NCBI GenBank assembly: GCA_963513935.1 | Contig: OY740772.1 | Coordinates: 99,343,340-99,407,339, forward strand | Direction: 5' to 3' | DNA from: Aphrophora alni | Lineage: Eukaryota > Arthropoda > Insecta > Hemiptera > Aphrophoridae | Length of the DNA stretch: 64,000 nt | In this document: positions 58,501 through 64,000 of the stretch, piece after piece | How the letters are laid out: each line of letters begins with the position of its first letter | Numbering within the stretch: position 1 is the first letter of the stretch | Program-made: the position numbers and the translations under genes | The notes under the pieces: generated by a model | What the model saw: the letters and a program-made list of their open reading frames with translations, nothing else | What the model was told of the DNA's origin: nothing | Database searches by the model: none

Positions 58501-60759
58501 CACGAACCATCATTCAACGAAAAAAGGTACAACATGATTACAAATATTTTGTACGAGGTGAAATATTTTACAGATCAGACACGGGACATAATTTATCTGT
58601 TTAAAAAACTTGAAAAACTATTGCTAATGTCAACGCTAATATCTTGCCTATGGATGTTAAGGTGAAACAGAACAAGCTAAATAACATTAAGGAGTTGCTT
58701 ACCAAACATTTTGGCCCTGAATGGAAGAACTTACCTGACTTGCAGTTTTATAAGAACGCAGTTTAGAACATAACGACTCAACTACCCCAAAAACTGGTCA
58801 TGGTCCTGTTTTTGAAACTCCGAAGATGTTATTGAAGATTTGCGAGTCTTGCATAATGTGGCTAAACAACTAACTCATGATCTGGATTTGTACAATACTT
58901 TAAATGTTACTATTCTTATTTAGAATTGTTGTTTGATATATTGAAATAAAAATTGTATACAGGAATCACTGGTTTCATTTCTATTAACATACTTTTATAG
59001 TACAACAGATTGAGGTGCAAAAATGGACATTTCCAACTAGTAGAGGTGTAAAAGCGAACATTTCCAAACTTAAACGCAAAATAACTAATTACTGGTAATG
59101 TATAGACAAGATTTGTCTTGTGTTTAATGTTTGGTTACCTCTAAAGCTTATTGTTAAAAAAAACCGACATAAATAAATTTAAAACCACTTAGTGAGAAAT
59201 TTTTTTTAGTTTACACAAAACATGTTGACTGTACCATGTACACTTTTGCTTCTAGACCCCTCATTTGTTTATAATATGGACTAACATGACCATTACACTT
59301 TAAAGATTTAATAAGAAGAGTCCTAATAAAAATAGTAAAAAAAAAACTTTCATTTTCTTTAATTTACCACTTTCAGATTGTTCTAATATGTCACTTTCAT
59401 TAGAATATTGAGTTTAAGGAAAGTGTCAAAGTCTACTGAATTCATTTGCTGGTAATAACAAACAATAATTGGTTGTGTTTTTGCTGTTGAGATTCAATGC
59501 ATACTTTTCACCCCGTGAACAAATATATTATTAATATCTTCATTTATATGCTCTACTGTAAGTTAGGTCTACAATTTCACTGAATCAATATGTAAATAAA
59601 AGTACAGATCATCTGATAATTCATCAAGTAAGGTTAACAAAAACAGAGCATAAAATGCACCTCAACACAAAGCCACAACACTTTCAAATTAAGAAGATAA
59701 AATATGAGAAAATAACCCTATCCCTCGCATAACATCTAGGTAATAGTACAAGAAGTCATAGTAGGAAAGAGATCTAACTTAAGACTAGCTGAAGAAAGGT
59801 TTGGATCTGGCTGGATATCTTAAGATTGCCACACCTGTGCCAGGGGCACTCTCTTATTTGTTTTGTTAAAGTAGGAAAATTGTCAGTTCCTGTATACAGT
59901 ACTTATATTTTCAAAACATTTTGTGTGCATTAGTAGACCATTCATTTTCTATAGTGGATGGTCTGACAAATATTTTAATTAAAATAGGCCTAATTTTTTT
60001 TAATTACTGTAAAATATTTTTTATTAATAACATGTAAATATAACTGCAGTCAGAGAAAAAAATGTTTACCCAATGTATTCTATAGAAGTATCGGTACCTC
60101 AGGATCGCTACAGTTATAGTTAATATAAGTGAACCTCTCTGAGTGGTAAATAATTCATGTTGTTTATTCCTACTAAACTAATTTTAATGTAAACTATGAA
60201 TGTTTAACAGATTTTTTTAAAGATTCCAACGATACTCAAGCATTCTCAACATTCTTCAATATTATTTCCTATTGCATACCCAAACAAAATGTTTATAGCC
60301 TTGTCAGTGTTACAAATTGTTATTAAACAAATTTAACAATCATGTTTATTCTTTTTGTTGGCAGGTTCTGATATGGATACTGTATCACAAGATCGAAATC
60401 TACACATAATGTCTGAGTGTGTTATTAAAATGCCAATATCAATTGGGCTTGAGAAAAATTCTCCTTTAAAATTAAAATTTAATGCCTTACTTCAGAGACT
60501 AATAGAAGGAGGTTTAGTAAGGAAATGGCTCGATGATATAATGGTGTCAATACTTTCCGCTGAAGCAATTTATAAAACAGAACAAGTCAAAGCATTAATG
60601 AATATGAAAAAACTTTATGGTGGACTCGTCGCTATCAGTATTGGTTATGTAATAAGCATATTGGTGTTAATAACTGAAAAACTGTATTGGAAGTATGTAG
60701 TGACCAAACATCCCTTATATGACAGATATTACATGAATAACATATATATTGAGAAATGA
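29869..60759 (+). CDS. Ir21a: Ionotropic receptor, IR21a-like, 9 coding exons
   Basis: Exons: 29869-29936, 31716-31902, 35614-35762, 38151-38370, 41957-42109, 49122-49399, 50214-50690, 56082-56341, 60365-60759. All are GT-AG with matching phases, giving 728 residues. Layout: signal peptide (1-22); N-terminal region; ligand-binding half S1 beginning NLRGQPLKVVTF (about 220-350); M1 (about 356-376); pore and M3 (about 455-505) with SYRASMTASLANP in place of the iGluR SYTANLAAF; S2 (511-660); M4 (about 682-701); short cytoplasmic tail. TECLTFLTPES and NPAPKVTIDTLQELA are, from memory, characteristic of insect IR21a. In flies IR21a works with IR25a and IR93a as a cool sensor in sensory-neuron cilia, and in mosquitoes it drives heat seeking. 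The IR class is certain. The IR21a assignment is likely, with IR40a/IR93a/IR68a as alternatives. Confidence 0.88.
30335..30590 (+). mobile_element. Palindromic Penelope-type terminal repeat unit with hammerhead-like motif
   Basis: Arms 30335-30426 and about 30479-30590 are inverted copies (outer part TATAATTACCTTATATAGGT, two small mismatches). The right arm has an extra 21 bp (TGATCGGCAAAACAGAGCTGT) that completes a hammerhead-like fold, which the left arm lacks. It lies in intron 1 of the receptor gene. Confidence 0.65.
30494..30550 (+). ncRNA. Hammerhead-like motif with one core change
   Basis: Stem I ATAT/AGC pairing with GCT/ATAT, then CTGATGA, one unpaired A, stem II GCCGA/TCGGC, AAA where GAA is needed, stem III ACAG-AG-CTGT, then A (a GUA cleavage site). 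Everything fits the hammerhead plan except G12, which is A. That change is expected to abolish cleavage. Confidence 0.5.
31179..31478 (-). pseudogene. Non-LTR retrotransposon RNase-H/C-terminal remnant
   Basis: Minus-strand frame with RTDHITMQHYLHAFHLC and then KLEHILLQCSVPNKARVVL. This matches the 'RTGH---LL---L----CP-C----EHILL-C' block at the end of arthropod non-LTR ORF2 proteins. One CP-C cysteine pair is degraded and no reverse transcriptase lies upstream. It is a short dead fragment in receptor intron 1. Confidence 0.45.
31716..31902 (+). CDS. Ir21a: Ir21a-like exon 2: N-terminal domain
   Basis: Acceptor ATAG at 31715, donor GTAAGC. It encodes MAELYLRYDETHQDDNMESL and a stretch ending NTSFFT, phase 0 out. 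Low sequence conservation is usual for IR N-termini. The exon is supported by phase and lack of stops. Confidence 0.75.
33651..33796 (+). pseudogene. ISXO2-like transposase N-terminal remnant
   Basis: One frame reads FLDLAFFTDTKEKTISFLQ, then SKGILHNRRLYTNEHPMKLY and a stop. This resembles the N-terminus of insect ISXO2-like transposases (a 'FLQ-RGLLH' block followed by a zinc ribbon), with the cysteines lost. It lies in receptor intron 2. Confidence 0.4.
34633..35023. mobile_element. Foldback unit with ~100-bp inverted repeats and hammerhead-like arms
   Basis: Arms 34633-34733 and 34927-35023 are inverted copies with few mismatches. Each contains a CGGGAAT/ATTCCCG hairpin followed by GAAACGTC, preceded by CTTGATAA (a weak CUGANGA). 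The centre, about 190 bp, is non-coding. It is probably a terminal-repeat pair of a Penelope-like element. Confidence 0.65.
35614..35762 (+). CDS. Ir21a: Ir21a-like exon 3: N-terminal domain
   Basis: Acceptor TTTTTTAACGAAG, donor GTACGT. It encodes IKVKDSEDLLSPNYSTLKS and AYIILLANGNQASRLIRFLD, the latter like the 'I-VLL-N' strand of IR N-terminal lobes. Phase 0 in, 2 out. Confidence 0.8.
35930..36700 (-). mobile_element. Decayed mariner-family transposase remnant
   Basis: Minus-strand translation near 35940-35990 gives SPQSPDIIPLDF, matching the 'RSPDLTPLDFF' catalytic block of the insect DDE/D mariner relatives. The surrounding 700 bp has the expected length but frames are broken, and ends were not found. 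Confidence 0.35.
36640..37020. repeat. Dispersed repeat, copy 1 (copy 2 at 48590-48870)
   Basis: Both copies run in the same order through TATTTAGTT-TGAATTT-C-TTGGAC, AAGTTCA-TTTA, AGCATGAATGTTTT-like, GTACACAAAACT-like and TCATTCAA-like blocks. They are diverged and non-coding. Family unknown. Confidence 0.4.
38151..38370 (+). CDS. Ir21a: Ir21a-like exon 4: end of N-terminal domain
   Basis: Acceptor ATCTTTTCAG, donor GTAATA. It encodes FIMLHDNRLF, IWKKFIDVVFIKK and INSWYRGKFQ, which match the typical IR pattern (W-K-F-VV-I, then a tail just before S1). Phase 2 in, 0 out. Confidence 0.85.
38871..39522 (+). mobile_element. Penelope-like remnant flanked by perfect 28-bp inverted repeats
   Basis: 38871-38898 (AGCTACAATTGTTTCGCCTT...) and 39495-39522 are exact inverted copies. 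Between them is a + strand GIY-YIG domain. The arms hold a GCC-GCAA-GGC hairpin followed by CGAAACAATTGTA, the right order for a hammerhead 3' half, but the CUGANGA core is not recognisable. It lies in receptor intron 4. Confidence 0.8.
38879..39377 (+). pseudogene. GIY-YIG endonuclease domain of a Penelope-like element, frameshifted
   Basis: The first frame (to 39079) ends SGVYKISCQDCDS. The second (39039-39377) continues EYIGQTGRSIKVRIKEHVNS and ANHLLDSGHSF, stopping at 39377. The break falls between the GVY and YIG elements at about 39075. CQDC before YIG is the cysteine pair typical of Penelope endonucleases. It differs in sequence from the copy at 20.8-21.2 kb, so two lineages are present. 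Confidence 0.8.
40640..40790. repeat. Short interspersed repeat, copy 1 (copy 2 at 57005-57150)
   Basis: Shares GAGT-AC-GACA, AGT-GAAGCTTCTT and GCCTAGCCGATGT in order with 57005-57150. It is GC-richer than its surroundings and non-coding. SINE or MITE not resolved. Confidence 0.45.
41162..41889. mobile_element. Pogo/Tigger-type non-autonomous element (TA target)
   Basis: CAGTAGGGCCCTGATTATC after TA, and GATAATCGGGTGGCCCCTACTG before TA. Internal repeats of CCGAGT-TCTGGTT lie near both ends. No transposase is seen. A secondary hairpin (ACAGACCGGCG with CGCCGGTCTGT, about 41735-41810) lies inside, possibly a nested insertion. It ends 67 bp before receptor exon 5. Confidence 0.8.
41957..42109 (+). 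CDS. Ir21a: Ir21a-like exon 5: start of ligand-binding lobe S1
   Basis: Acceptor ATTTATAG, donor GTAAGA. It encodes NLRGQPLKVVTFEHIP, the IR S1 opening signature, and ends GVNFTGIEIE. Phase 0 at both ends. Confidence 0.92.
43592..44139 (-). mobile_element. Palindromic mariner-family derivative
   Basis: Left 43592-43798 and right about 43923-44139 are inverted copies of one transposon end (TACAAGGTTATTCAAAAAGA with its complement, some divergence). Minus-strand frame 43637-44005 includes SPNLTPCDFLWGYVKDQVF and WSELDYRIDVCRGAH, the C-terminal part of an insect mariner-type transposase. So it is a head-to-head fusion of two 3' ends with the catalytic core lost. Confidence 0.7.
44341..44439. 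repeat. (CA)n followed by (TA)n microsatellite
   Basis: About 80 bases of CA then about 18 of TA, ending just before the target duplication of the DUF7869-type transposon. TA dinucleotides resume right after its right end. Confidence 0.95.
44449..44464 (+). repeat. Left terminal inverted repeat
   Basis: AGAGTCATAGTGTCGT, identical to the complement of 48380-48395. Preceded by TGCA at 44445-44448. Confidence 0.9.
44965..46512 (+). CDS. DUF7869-type transposase, N-terminal 515 codons
   Basis: Starts at ATG 44965 (context AAAATGA). The first third has two zinc-binding-like modules of the form C-x2-C-x3-L/M-C-x2-H: CDICNCMLCKDH (about residues 67-78) and CPLCYRYLCYNH (about 163-174), each followed by a further Cys and His. 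A basic, Lys/Ser-rich linker follows (about 220-275). Next is a helix-turn-helix-like part, CKKLFLNTLGISDRTIRTTL (about 361-380), probably for DNA binding, then RGGRSTG and the block FHHPKKDQCTLCNVY with another CxxC. The frame ends at TAA 46510, just after an A7 run. The downstream frame continues the protein without a gap if one base is shifted, so this is the first part of one transposase. It is possibly inactivated, read with a -1/+1 shift, or a sequence error. Confidence 0.85.
   Translation: MSCNSDSEEDIPLTNFLSTVNLNNMVKENSANDDFISDDIDESYFPTCDIQCCDKDIHSLCDICNCMLCKDHALSPCSDGHKQLLLLEPARPENVLVVEQDRPTEDLPLLQVGLLTSIDNISYNFNKGVANNSPKPTNPRNDIQLTNTCEIGICKEELFAACPLCYRYLCYNHLDNSECANNHKILKRKCANENEDNVNTTISLNITTSKSSKKVRSLNSSICSLPESFEVDGSRKEGSSINTSKKSNNKKKTAKELRNKGEAYTSFKKNIIVPARNKLKPRCNGDVCKKFAHECIQISEEEREKIIEDYYATGSLQLQREYIARYVKKKLTNKKTSNKEDSRRKYTLAYFLPKGEGEVSVCKKLFLNTLGISDRTIRTTLSKIKESGVIQKEQRGGRSTGLQNQDKVVRESIKDHINRFARVESHYCRASTSKEYLHPDLSLYKMVEMFNSDSKYKGTTTSYYTYSDEFKKMNLAFHHPKKDQCTLCNVYRCGDVTKKAELEQRYQLHIAEKNL
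46503..47423 (+). CDS. DUF7869-type transposase, catalytic C-terminal part
   Basis: In frame from the A7 run at about 46503, without an ATG near the junction, to TAA at 47421. Candidate RNase-H-fold acidic residues occur in order: D in GATFDLQQV, D in FLFSDGCCGQNKNSG, and E/D in GQNEGDSAHSA. The TFDLQ and SDGCCGQNKN motifs are typical of DUF7869 proteins in insects (from memory of the family). The C-terminal part includes IFFKSSHLTQVYRSL and a basic MKPRRLYKGNRP stretch. With the upstream frame it makes a protein of about 820 residues. The catalytic assignment is inference. Confidence 0.82.
   Translation, partial: KSVRDFKTYVKEHLADETCVGATFDLQQVILLPIAAESQLFYNRRLTNFNMTIYDIASKDCACFVWHEGQGRRGSGEIATCLYKFLSDLDSKKVTEVFLFSDGCCGQNKNSGIATMLLHVVNTSKHIKRISLKFFEPYHGQNEGDSAHSAITSALHTAGNVYVPAELKTIIRLARRNKPYSVHSMENNDFLDFLGLAQKLKVLSVRSDDEGEKLNWPTMVEYMTLKKEPNKIFFKSSHLTQVYRSLTIPISKSEVYASMKPRRLYKGNRPMLTKEKYNDLTGLCAGATPIIRGDENVSFYKNLRHK
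47515..48115. repeat. Tandem repeat, ~110-127 bp unit, 5 copies, inside the transposon
   Basis: TATTCAATTTACAAA recurs at about 47551, 47672, 47799, 47909 and 48030, each followed by CTTGTTTTATA, TTTTTACC-ATTGTAATTTTTA and AATATTTC. Non-coding. It lies between the transposase stop and the right subterminal repeats. Confidence 0.85.
48380..48395 (-). repeat. Right terminal inverted repeat
   Basis: Complement of AGAGTCATAGTGTCGT, followed by TGCA at 48396-48399. Confidence 0.9.
48590..48870. repeat. Dispersed repeat, copy 2
   Basis: Diverged copy of 36640-37020 in the same orientation. It lies in receptor intron 5, just right of the transposon. Confidence 0.4.
49122..49399 (+). CDS. Ir21a: Ir21a-like exon 6: S1 core
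   Basis: Acceptor ATCTTTTACAG, donor GTAAGC. It encodes IVKSLANAMNFYPIIYE, GLLGEITSGKADIALG, and DLTIPYTTECLTFLTPES. 'G-I-GKADI-A' and 'D-TIPY' are core glutamate-receptor ligand-lobe motifs. A large DUF7869-type transposon sits in the intron before it. Confidence 0.95.
50214..50690 (+). CDS. Ir21a: Ir21a-like exon 7: M1, pore loop, M3
   Basis: Acceptor TTTTGTTTCAG, donor GTGAGT. It encodes M1 (MWIAILITLFLGGFLFHAL), a Lys/Ser-rich linker of about 75 residues, then the pore region (ILYTYGMLTLVSLPK) and M3 (GWWWMYCLLVVVSYRASMT), ending NPAPK. Confidence 0.95.
50968..51660 (+). mobile_element. Pogo/Tigger-type element with transposase start (TA target)
   Basis: CAGTAGAGTCCCGCAAACTC after TA, and its complement GCGAGACTCTACTG before TA. 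It contains a direct duplication of about 70 bp (51083-51149 and 51155-51215, with GACTTTGTCGATAG-GGTATC) and the first 50 codons of a transposase. It lies in receptor intron 7. Confidence 0.85.
51380..51532 (+). pseudogene. Tigger/jerky-type transposase N-terminal HTH
   Basis: ATG then 50 codons including VLNRLDRGESVKKLCDEFNV and GKSTIND, the pogo/CENP-B-type helix-turn-helix ('I-RL--GES---L---F-VG-STI'). It stops at TAA 51530, where the sequence jumps to the right end of the element. So the element is an internally deleted copy retaining the DNA-binding start. Confidence 0.75.
51690..52530 (+). mobile_element. Decayed mariner-family transposase remnant
   Basis: Plus-strand pieces in changing frames: EQKQICQKVLQKSRRKSYW (about 51920-51980), LWAAENCHLHHDKPPSHS (about 52160-52215, compare 'W-LHHDNAP-H'), and KTPYSLYLFSQEKFKSGT (about 52465-52520, compare 'PPYSPDLAPCDFFLF'). 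The catalytic aspartates of the last block are lost. It begins right after the Tigger-like element. Confidence 0.55.
52531..52582. repeat. (TA)n microsatellite
   Basis: About 50 bases of TA dinucleotides at the end of the mariner remnant. Confidence 0.95.
52842..53400. repeat. Dispersed non-coding repeat of a widespread insect type
   Basis: It opens ACTAGCAGAGTACCCGTCTT and ends CACCATTAGATTTTTATATA-ATAGTATAGAT. This pairing of a 'CTAGC-G--ACCCG' start with a 'TATATA-TAGTATAGAT' end is seen in many insect interspersed repeats (from memory). No coding capacity. Confidence 0.5.
53624..55242 (-). mobile_element. Internally deleted piggyBac-family element (TTAA sites)
   Basis: TTAA lies at 53624-53627 and at 55239-55242; the right end reads TTAACCCTTTGCCATTGGAA from outside, typical of piggyBac termini. 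The left end is diverged (TTATCGGTAGGAGTGG against TTGCCATTGGAATGG), so the exact left border is uncertain. The ends are GC-rich compared with the introns. Inside, on the minus strand, are the start and end of a piggyBac transposase with the catalytic core missing. It lies in receptor intron 7. Confidence 0.7.
54040..54614 (-). pseudogene. piggyBac transposase, N- and C-terminal ends only
   Basis: ATG at 54614 (minus) opens MDDRLRSDELRDLLLAYDPE and DDPDIFYGSDHESDVNSTEL, an acidic start as usual for the family, with a stop soon after. At about 54200-54040 follows RGRATKWKATS, KDCAVCSDRRQGKERKRTKF and ECFEKYH, the C-terminal cysteine-rich finger. The DDD domain between them is absent, so the element is non-autonomous. 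Confidence 0.7.
56082..56341 (+). CDS. Ir21a: Ir21a-like exon 8: ligand-binding lobe S2
   Basis: Acceptor CTTGTCTAG, donor GTACAG. It encodes VTIDTLQELATSHVQCGGW, AISKIAEGSFAYYENIYFLQ and a linker. 'G-FAYYEN' corresponds to the S2 region holding the last ligand-contact position in IRs. Phase 2 in, 1 out. Confidence 0.93.
57005..57150. repeat. Short interspersed repeat, copy 2
   Basis: Diverged copy of 40640-40790 in the same orientation, ending GCCTAGCCGATGTTAAAAAA. It lies in receptor intron 8. Confidence 0.45.
57639..59262 (+). mobile_element. Decayed DNA transposon, DUF7869-type, ATTT target duplication
   Basis: Diverged terminal inverted repeats GAGGGGCCTAGTGTAAAAGT and GAGGGGTCTAGAAGCAAAAGT (read from the right), flanked by ATTT on both sides (57635-57638, 59263-59266). 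Subterminal copies of GTGTAAAAGTGGACATTTCC lie at 57649, about 57800 (GGACATTTCCACTTC), 59011 and 59043. It encodes a broken transposase of the same superfamily as the element at 44.4 kb but of another subfamily. It lies in receptor intron 8. Confidence 0.75.
58011..58805 (+). pseudogene. DUF7869-type transposase remnant (GHSFLPPDRVFG subfamily)
   Basis: Starts MDNIDWPTSSRESSESK. Internal deletion then joins to LIADGCEGQNKNSMLLLM (about 58190-58245), equivalent to SDGCCGQNKN in the intact element, followed by HIFLSPDQVFG (compare 'HSFLPPDRVFG' in the family) and PEEYFEAFG and DYEILDWK. Near the end are KHFGPEWKNLPDLQFYKN and a stop. Several frame changes and stops, and most of the zinc-finger N-terminus and the first acidic residue are missing, so it is inactive. 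Confidence 0.65.
60365..60759 (+). CDS. Ir21a: Ir21a-like exon 9: end of S2, M4, cytoplasmic tail
   Basis: Acceptor TTTGTTGGCAG, stop TGA. It encodes ECVIKMPISIGLEKNSPLK, LLQRLIEGGLVRKWLDD (the classic 'RL-E-GL--KW' helix of IRs), then M4 (YGGLVAISIGYVISILVLIT) and a 27-residue tail. Confidence 0.95.
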
Positions 60760-60811
60760 ACTACAGTAATGGTATTTTATTACATTAGTACTGTATAATA
60801 TTCAAGAATTA

Positions 60812-60821
60812 AATAAATAAA
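60812..60821 (+). terminator. Polyadenylation signals of Ir21a-like gene
   Basis: Two overlapping AATAAA hexamers 53-62 bases after the stop codon. Cleavage would be expected at about 60835-60850. Confidence 0.6.
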
Positions 60822-63539
60822 GTTAGTTGAATCTCGAGAAAAATGAAGTACTAGATAATTTTATATTTATAGACCAATCATATTAGATTTTACCTCTCTC
60901 AGAAACGTGCTTACTTAATTCTAAATTCAGGCATCAGTTCAGAATCTTGCGATACTGTTGGCTCGATGTCCATAATATGTCATCAGTTCAAATGTGCTTT
61001 ATTGGCAGCTATAGTTTTTTTAAAGTGTAGTTTGAAGTATCCAAAAACATAAGTTAATTAAGTATCCATCCATCAGTTTCTATGACAAATCGATATGAAA
61101 AAGTTATGGAAAAAGGTGGAAGGAGAGCACTTTTTAGTCACCAGATATTAATACTAATCCATACATAAATATTATTAATAAAATCCTGTAAGAGAGATGG
61201 GGATTTCAAAATTGTATTAATTATTTTAATTTTTTTAAATTAAACATATAAGAATTTCAAACTTTAGAGAGAAAAAACTAAGTTTATTATAATTAAATTT
61301 ATTAAAATATAAATAACTAATGTACCTAAATTTAAAGAAATGACAAAATTGTCTAATACCGGCTTAGACTGTGTAACACCAAATATAAAGGTATTAAACA
61401 GTTTAAAAATAAAGCACGAAATACAAGGTTGTTTAAACAAGCATTACAATGGGACCCTTAATAAATTTCTTATATTCATATTAACATTAAGAAATCATTC
61501 AAGAATCAAGTCAATTCGTAACAAAAATTTGTGATTTAAGTTATATCTAAGCTTATAATATAAAACGAGTTTATTATGAGGGATATCCAGAATTAAGTTC
61601 TGATGTGCTATTAACAAGAAAACAAAAACATGGATAAACAAGATAATATTTCCAAACCATTTTTGCATTAGTATTTGATGTTTACTTTTTACTTTACTTC
61701 ACACATTCACTTTGTAACATTATTGAGGGGCTTGTAATAGGGATGGTTAACTCTCGAATGAACTACTCCAATGGAGAACTATACTCACTTTGTTGAATGA
61801 TGTAACCAACTAGTTCCGTTTCGAATTCCTTCCCTGTTATATATTTCATTTTACAAATAATTTGTTCTTTTCTACAACTGCTTCTGATATGAGAACACAA
61901 AAGTTCAAAATTCAAAATTCAGTAAACAAAATTCAAATGTAAATGCATTAGATTCATAGAAATTACAATTAAATCTGTTTGTTCTAATCCAAGGAAAGAT
62001 AGGCATAGAAATAATACTAACAATTAACACACTCTACATGCTCAACAGGAAGATACGTATCCACAAGCAACAACACTCCTGGTTTGTTTCAAAATACTAG
62101 CACATAATCTGCTGAGTAATAAAAGTCTGTTTGTATTTTGTCCTTGATACCTTCATTATGGATGATTTGGAGGTAGCGTGTGACATTAATATCTAGTCTT
62201 CAAATAATATATTATAGTTCTAGAAATCGATACGTTGCTCATTTTATCTTGTCAGAAAGGCCATTGCACTTCGTTACATTTTGTGTTGAACTATTAGCAT
62301 CTTCAGCACCCAGCATGCTCACAGTTTCAGATACAATTTCATGAACGTCAAAGTTCATTGGCACAATTTTTGATGCCAAAGTTTTGTTTTGAAGTGTCTT
62401 GAAAATTATAAACTTTAATTAAACATTATCTGTAGAGGAAAACTATATCAGTTATTATCTAGACAAGCGTGTTCTTATACTATAAAGGTACAGATAGTAT
62501 GCAATTAATTGCATCAATCTACAATATCGCTGTAGGAATAAGTGAACTATATTTTAAAGAAAATTCCGACATTAAAGTTAAAATATTCTGACTTTTTTCT
62601 AAGATTATTTCAAACTTGAAATAACTCCTATATTATTCCTCAGAATATTCAGCTGTAGACTTATTTTGTACAATATTCAACAAAATGTGGACTTTGTTTT
62701 TAGATTTAGTTATTACATAATTTTATTTTAATTAATTTACATTTGTAGAAAATAACTGTTAGAGAGAAGGTCTGGCCACCGAGTACCATTACCATACAAT
62801 ATATAGGGTGTAAATACAGTCTGAATTACTCCAAATCTAAAGAACATTAGAATTTTAGCTTTCATTTATTGTACTTTTGAAGGATAGGGGTTTTATTTTA
62901 TGTTCTTTTCTTCCTTTATTGTCAGGTGATGGCTACCAAGAGATATTTTACTTTTTAAAAAAATGGAAGGTAGCTGAGGACTAATGTAGTGACCAACCAG
63001 GTCTCTTGATCTGTCCCAGATTACTGTTTGTGGGGAGAGTAAAATTCATATAAGCAGATCTAACAGCATTGAGTACCGTACTTGAAAGAATCAGACAAGA
63101 GTATCTGAAAGCAAATGTACTCTAATAACCGTACATTAACTTAACCCATTCCAGCCTAAATTCTATATACATGTCTACAAAATTGTGTTGGTTAATATGG
63201 AGAGAAGTTGTCCATACGATTTAAGTGTGAAATCTAGGCAATTCCTCTTCCATAGAAATAGCATTTTTTCCATCATTTTGATACTTATTACCACTTTTTA
63301 TCTTTCACAATTCATTAGGGTACTTCTGTCTGAAATATGAGATTTAAAATGACTGATTTATGACATTTAGAGGTTAATTCGACAATGATTTTAACAATTT
63401 TAAGTAAAATCTATGGTTTTTTTTTTTAATTCCATGCAAATAGTTCTGTTTTAAGAATTGTCAAACTATTAAGAACTGTCAAAATAGATATCATTTGGAT
63501 AGATATCAAATGATGTCATGTAATAAGTGCAAACTAACT
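60822..63539. other. Intergenic, nothing recognised
   Basis: AT-rich and full of stops in all frames. The longest open stretch (61340-61534) has no recognisable motif or splice context. Confidence 0.5.
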
Positions 63540-63640
63540 AGTTAAAGAACTACAGGTCAAGGAAAGTCATTATATATATACCTTCCTTACTTGACCTATA
63601 GTTCTTTTACTAGGTCTGGTTTTCACAGACCTAGTCATCC
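63540..63640. repeat. Imperfect palindromes (two nested hairpins)
   Basis: AAAGAACTACAGGTCAAGGA pairs with TCCTTACTTGACCTATAGTTCTTT around a TATATATA loop, and ACTAGGTCTG pairs with CAGACCTAGT just after. It is probably a small foldback element. Confidence 0.55.
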
Positions 63641-63770
63641 CGAATCTTATATCATAGAAGCCTACTAATATCAACATGTAGAAGTTATAATGTGCCCGTG
63701 AGTGAATTCAATATGACTACCTGATTGAATATTTACAAATTTGTCAATTTCATAGATTGTTAAGTAAATA

Positions 63771-63959
63771 ATGAATTGTGAGAGATTTAAAAAAACCACT
63801 GGCATTGTTAATCCTACTTTTTTGAAAAATGCTATTATGAAACGGAATTACCGAGATTTCCAACTTAAATCGATCGGACAACTTCTCTTCATATTTACCA
63901 GTTTATCAGTATTTTTGTTATTTCTAACCATAAGAACACAAAATAATATATTGTTTTGA
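63771..63959 (+). CDS. Small hypothetical protein or 3' exon, 62 codons, one membrane segment
   Basis: ATG at 63771, preceded 17 bases earlier by a possible acceptor (TTTCATAG at 63754). It has a basic middle (MKRNYRDFQLK) and a hydrophobic segment (LLFIFTSLSVFLLFLTI), then a stop. The pattern of a short basic stretch followed by one helix suits a small mitochondrial or single-pass protein, but I do not recognise it and chance is possible. Confidence 0.25.
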   Translation: MNCERFKKTTGIVNPTFLKNAIMKRNYRDFQLKSIGQLLFIFTSLSVFLLFLTIRTQNNILF

Positions 63960-64000
63960 AAGTTTATACCTTTGGTAGTTAACATGGTTTATGAATCACT

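Noticed and set aside
61340..61534. Plus-strand ORF of 64 codons after the receptor gene
   Set aside because: No motif, no splice context and AT-driven composition; most likely chance.

Overview
This is nuclear DNA from an arthropod, almost certainly an insect. It is AT-rich, has long introns with GT-AG splice sites, and carries two recognisable animal genes on the + strand: a gamma/delta-type sarcoglycan (about 19.0-28.6 kb) and an ionotropic receptor most like the insect cool-sensing receptor IR21a (29.9-60.8 kb). The recurring short words and the mixture of transposons are compatible with a hemipteran, but the species cannot be fixed from the window alone. There are no bacterial features.

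Layout. 1-15.2 kb is a nearly homogeneous satellite array of about 24 monomers of about 639 bp, with higher-order structure visible as shared variants at offsets of 8312 bp (13 monomers) and 8951 bp (14 monomers). It decays at 15.17-15.39 kb into a 5'-truncated jockey-like non-LTR retrotransposon that ends in poly(A) at 16.49 kb. 16.5-18.97 kb shows nothing recognisable. The sarcoglycan gene follows with seven coding exons (279 codons, or 275 with an alternative start). Only 1.24 kb further on is the signal-peptide exon of the receptor, which has nine coding exons and 728 codons. 60.8-64 kb is mostly empty.

The introns are full of mobile DNA: two Penelope-like GIY-YIG remnants flanked by inverted repeats, three further short palindromic or foldback units, at least three of the five carrying hammerhead-like motifs; three pogo/Tigger-type elements with TA target sites; several decayed Tc1/mariner copies; an internally deleted piggyBac with acidic N-terminus and C-terminal zinc finger kept; and diverged relatives of the 639-bp satellite inside the sarcoglycan gene.

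The most interesting items are two DNA transposons of different subfamilies whose transposases share a D-G-C-x-G-Q-N-K-N core (DUF7869-type, RNase-H-like by inference). One (44449-48395) is nearly intact: terminal inverted repeats, a TGCA target duplication, iterated subterminal repeats and an about 820-codon transposase reading frame broken once at an A7 run. The other (57639-59262) is decayed but has the same architecture, including a 4-bp target duplication (ATTT). A second notable item is a compact hammerhead-ribozyme-like motif (26853-26897, minus strand) in the loop of a perfect 43-bp inverted repeat.
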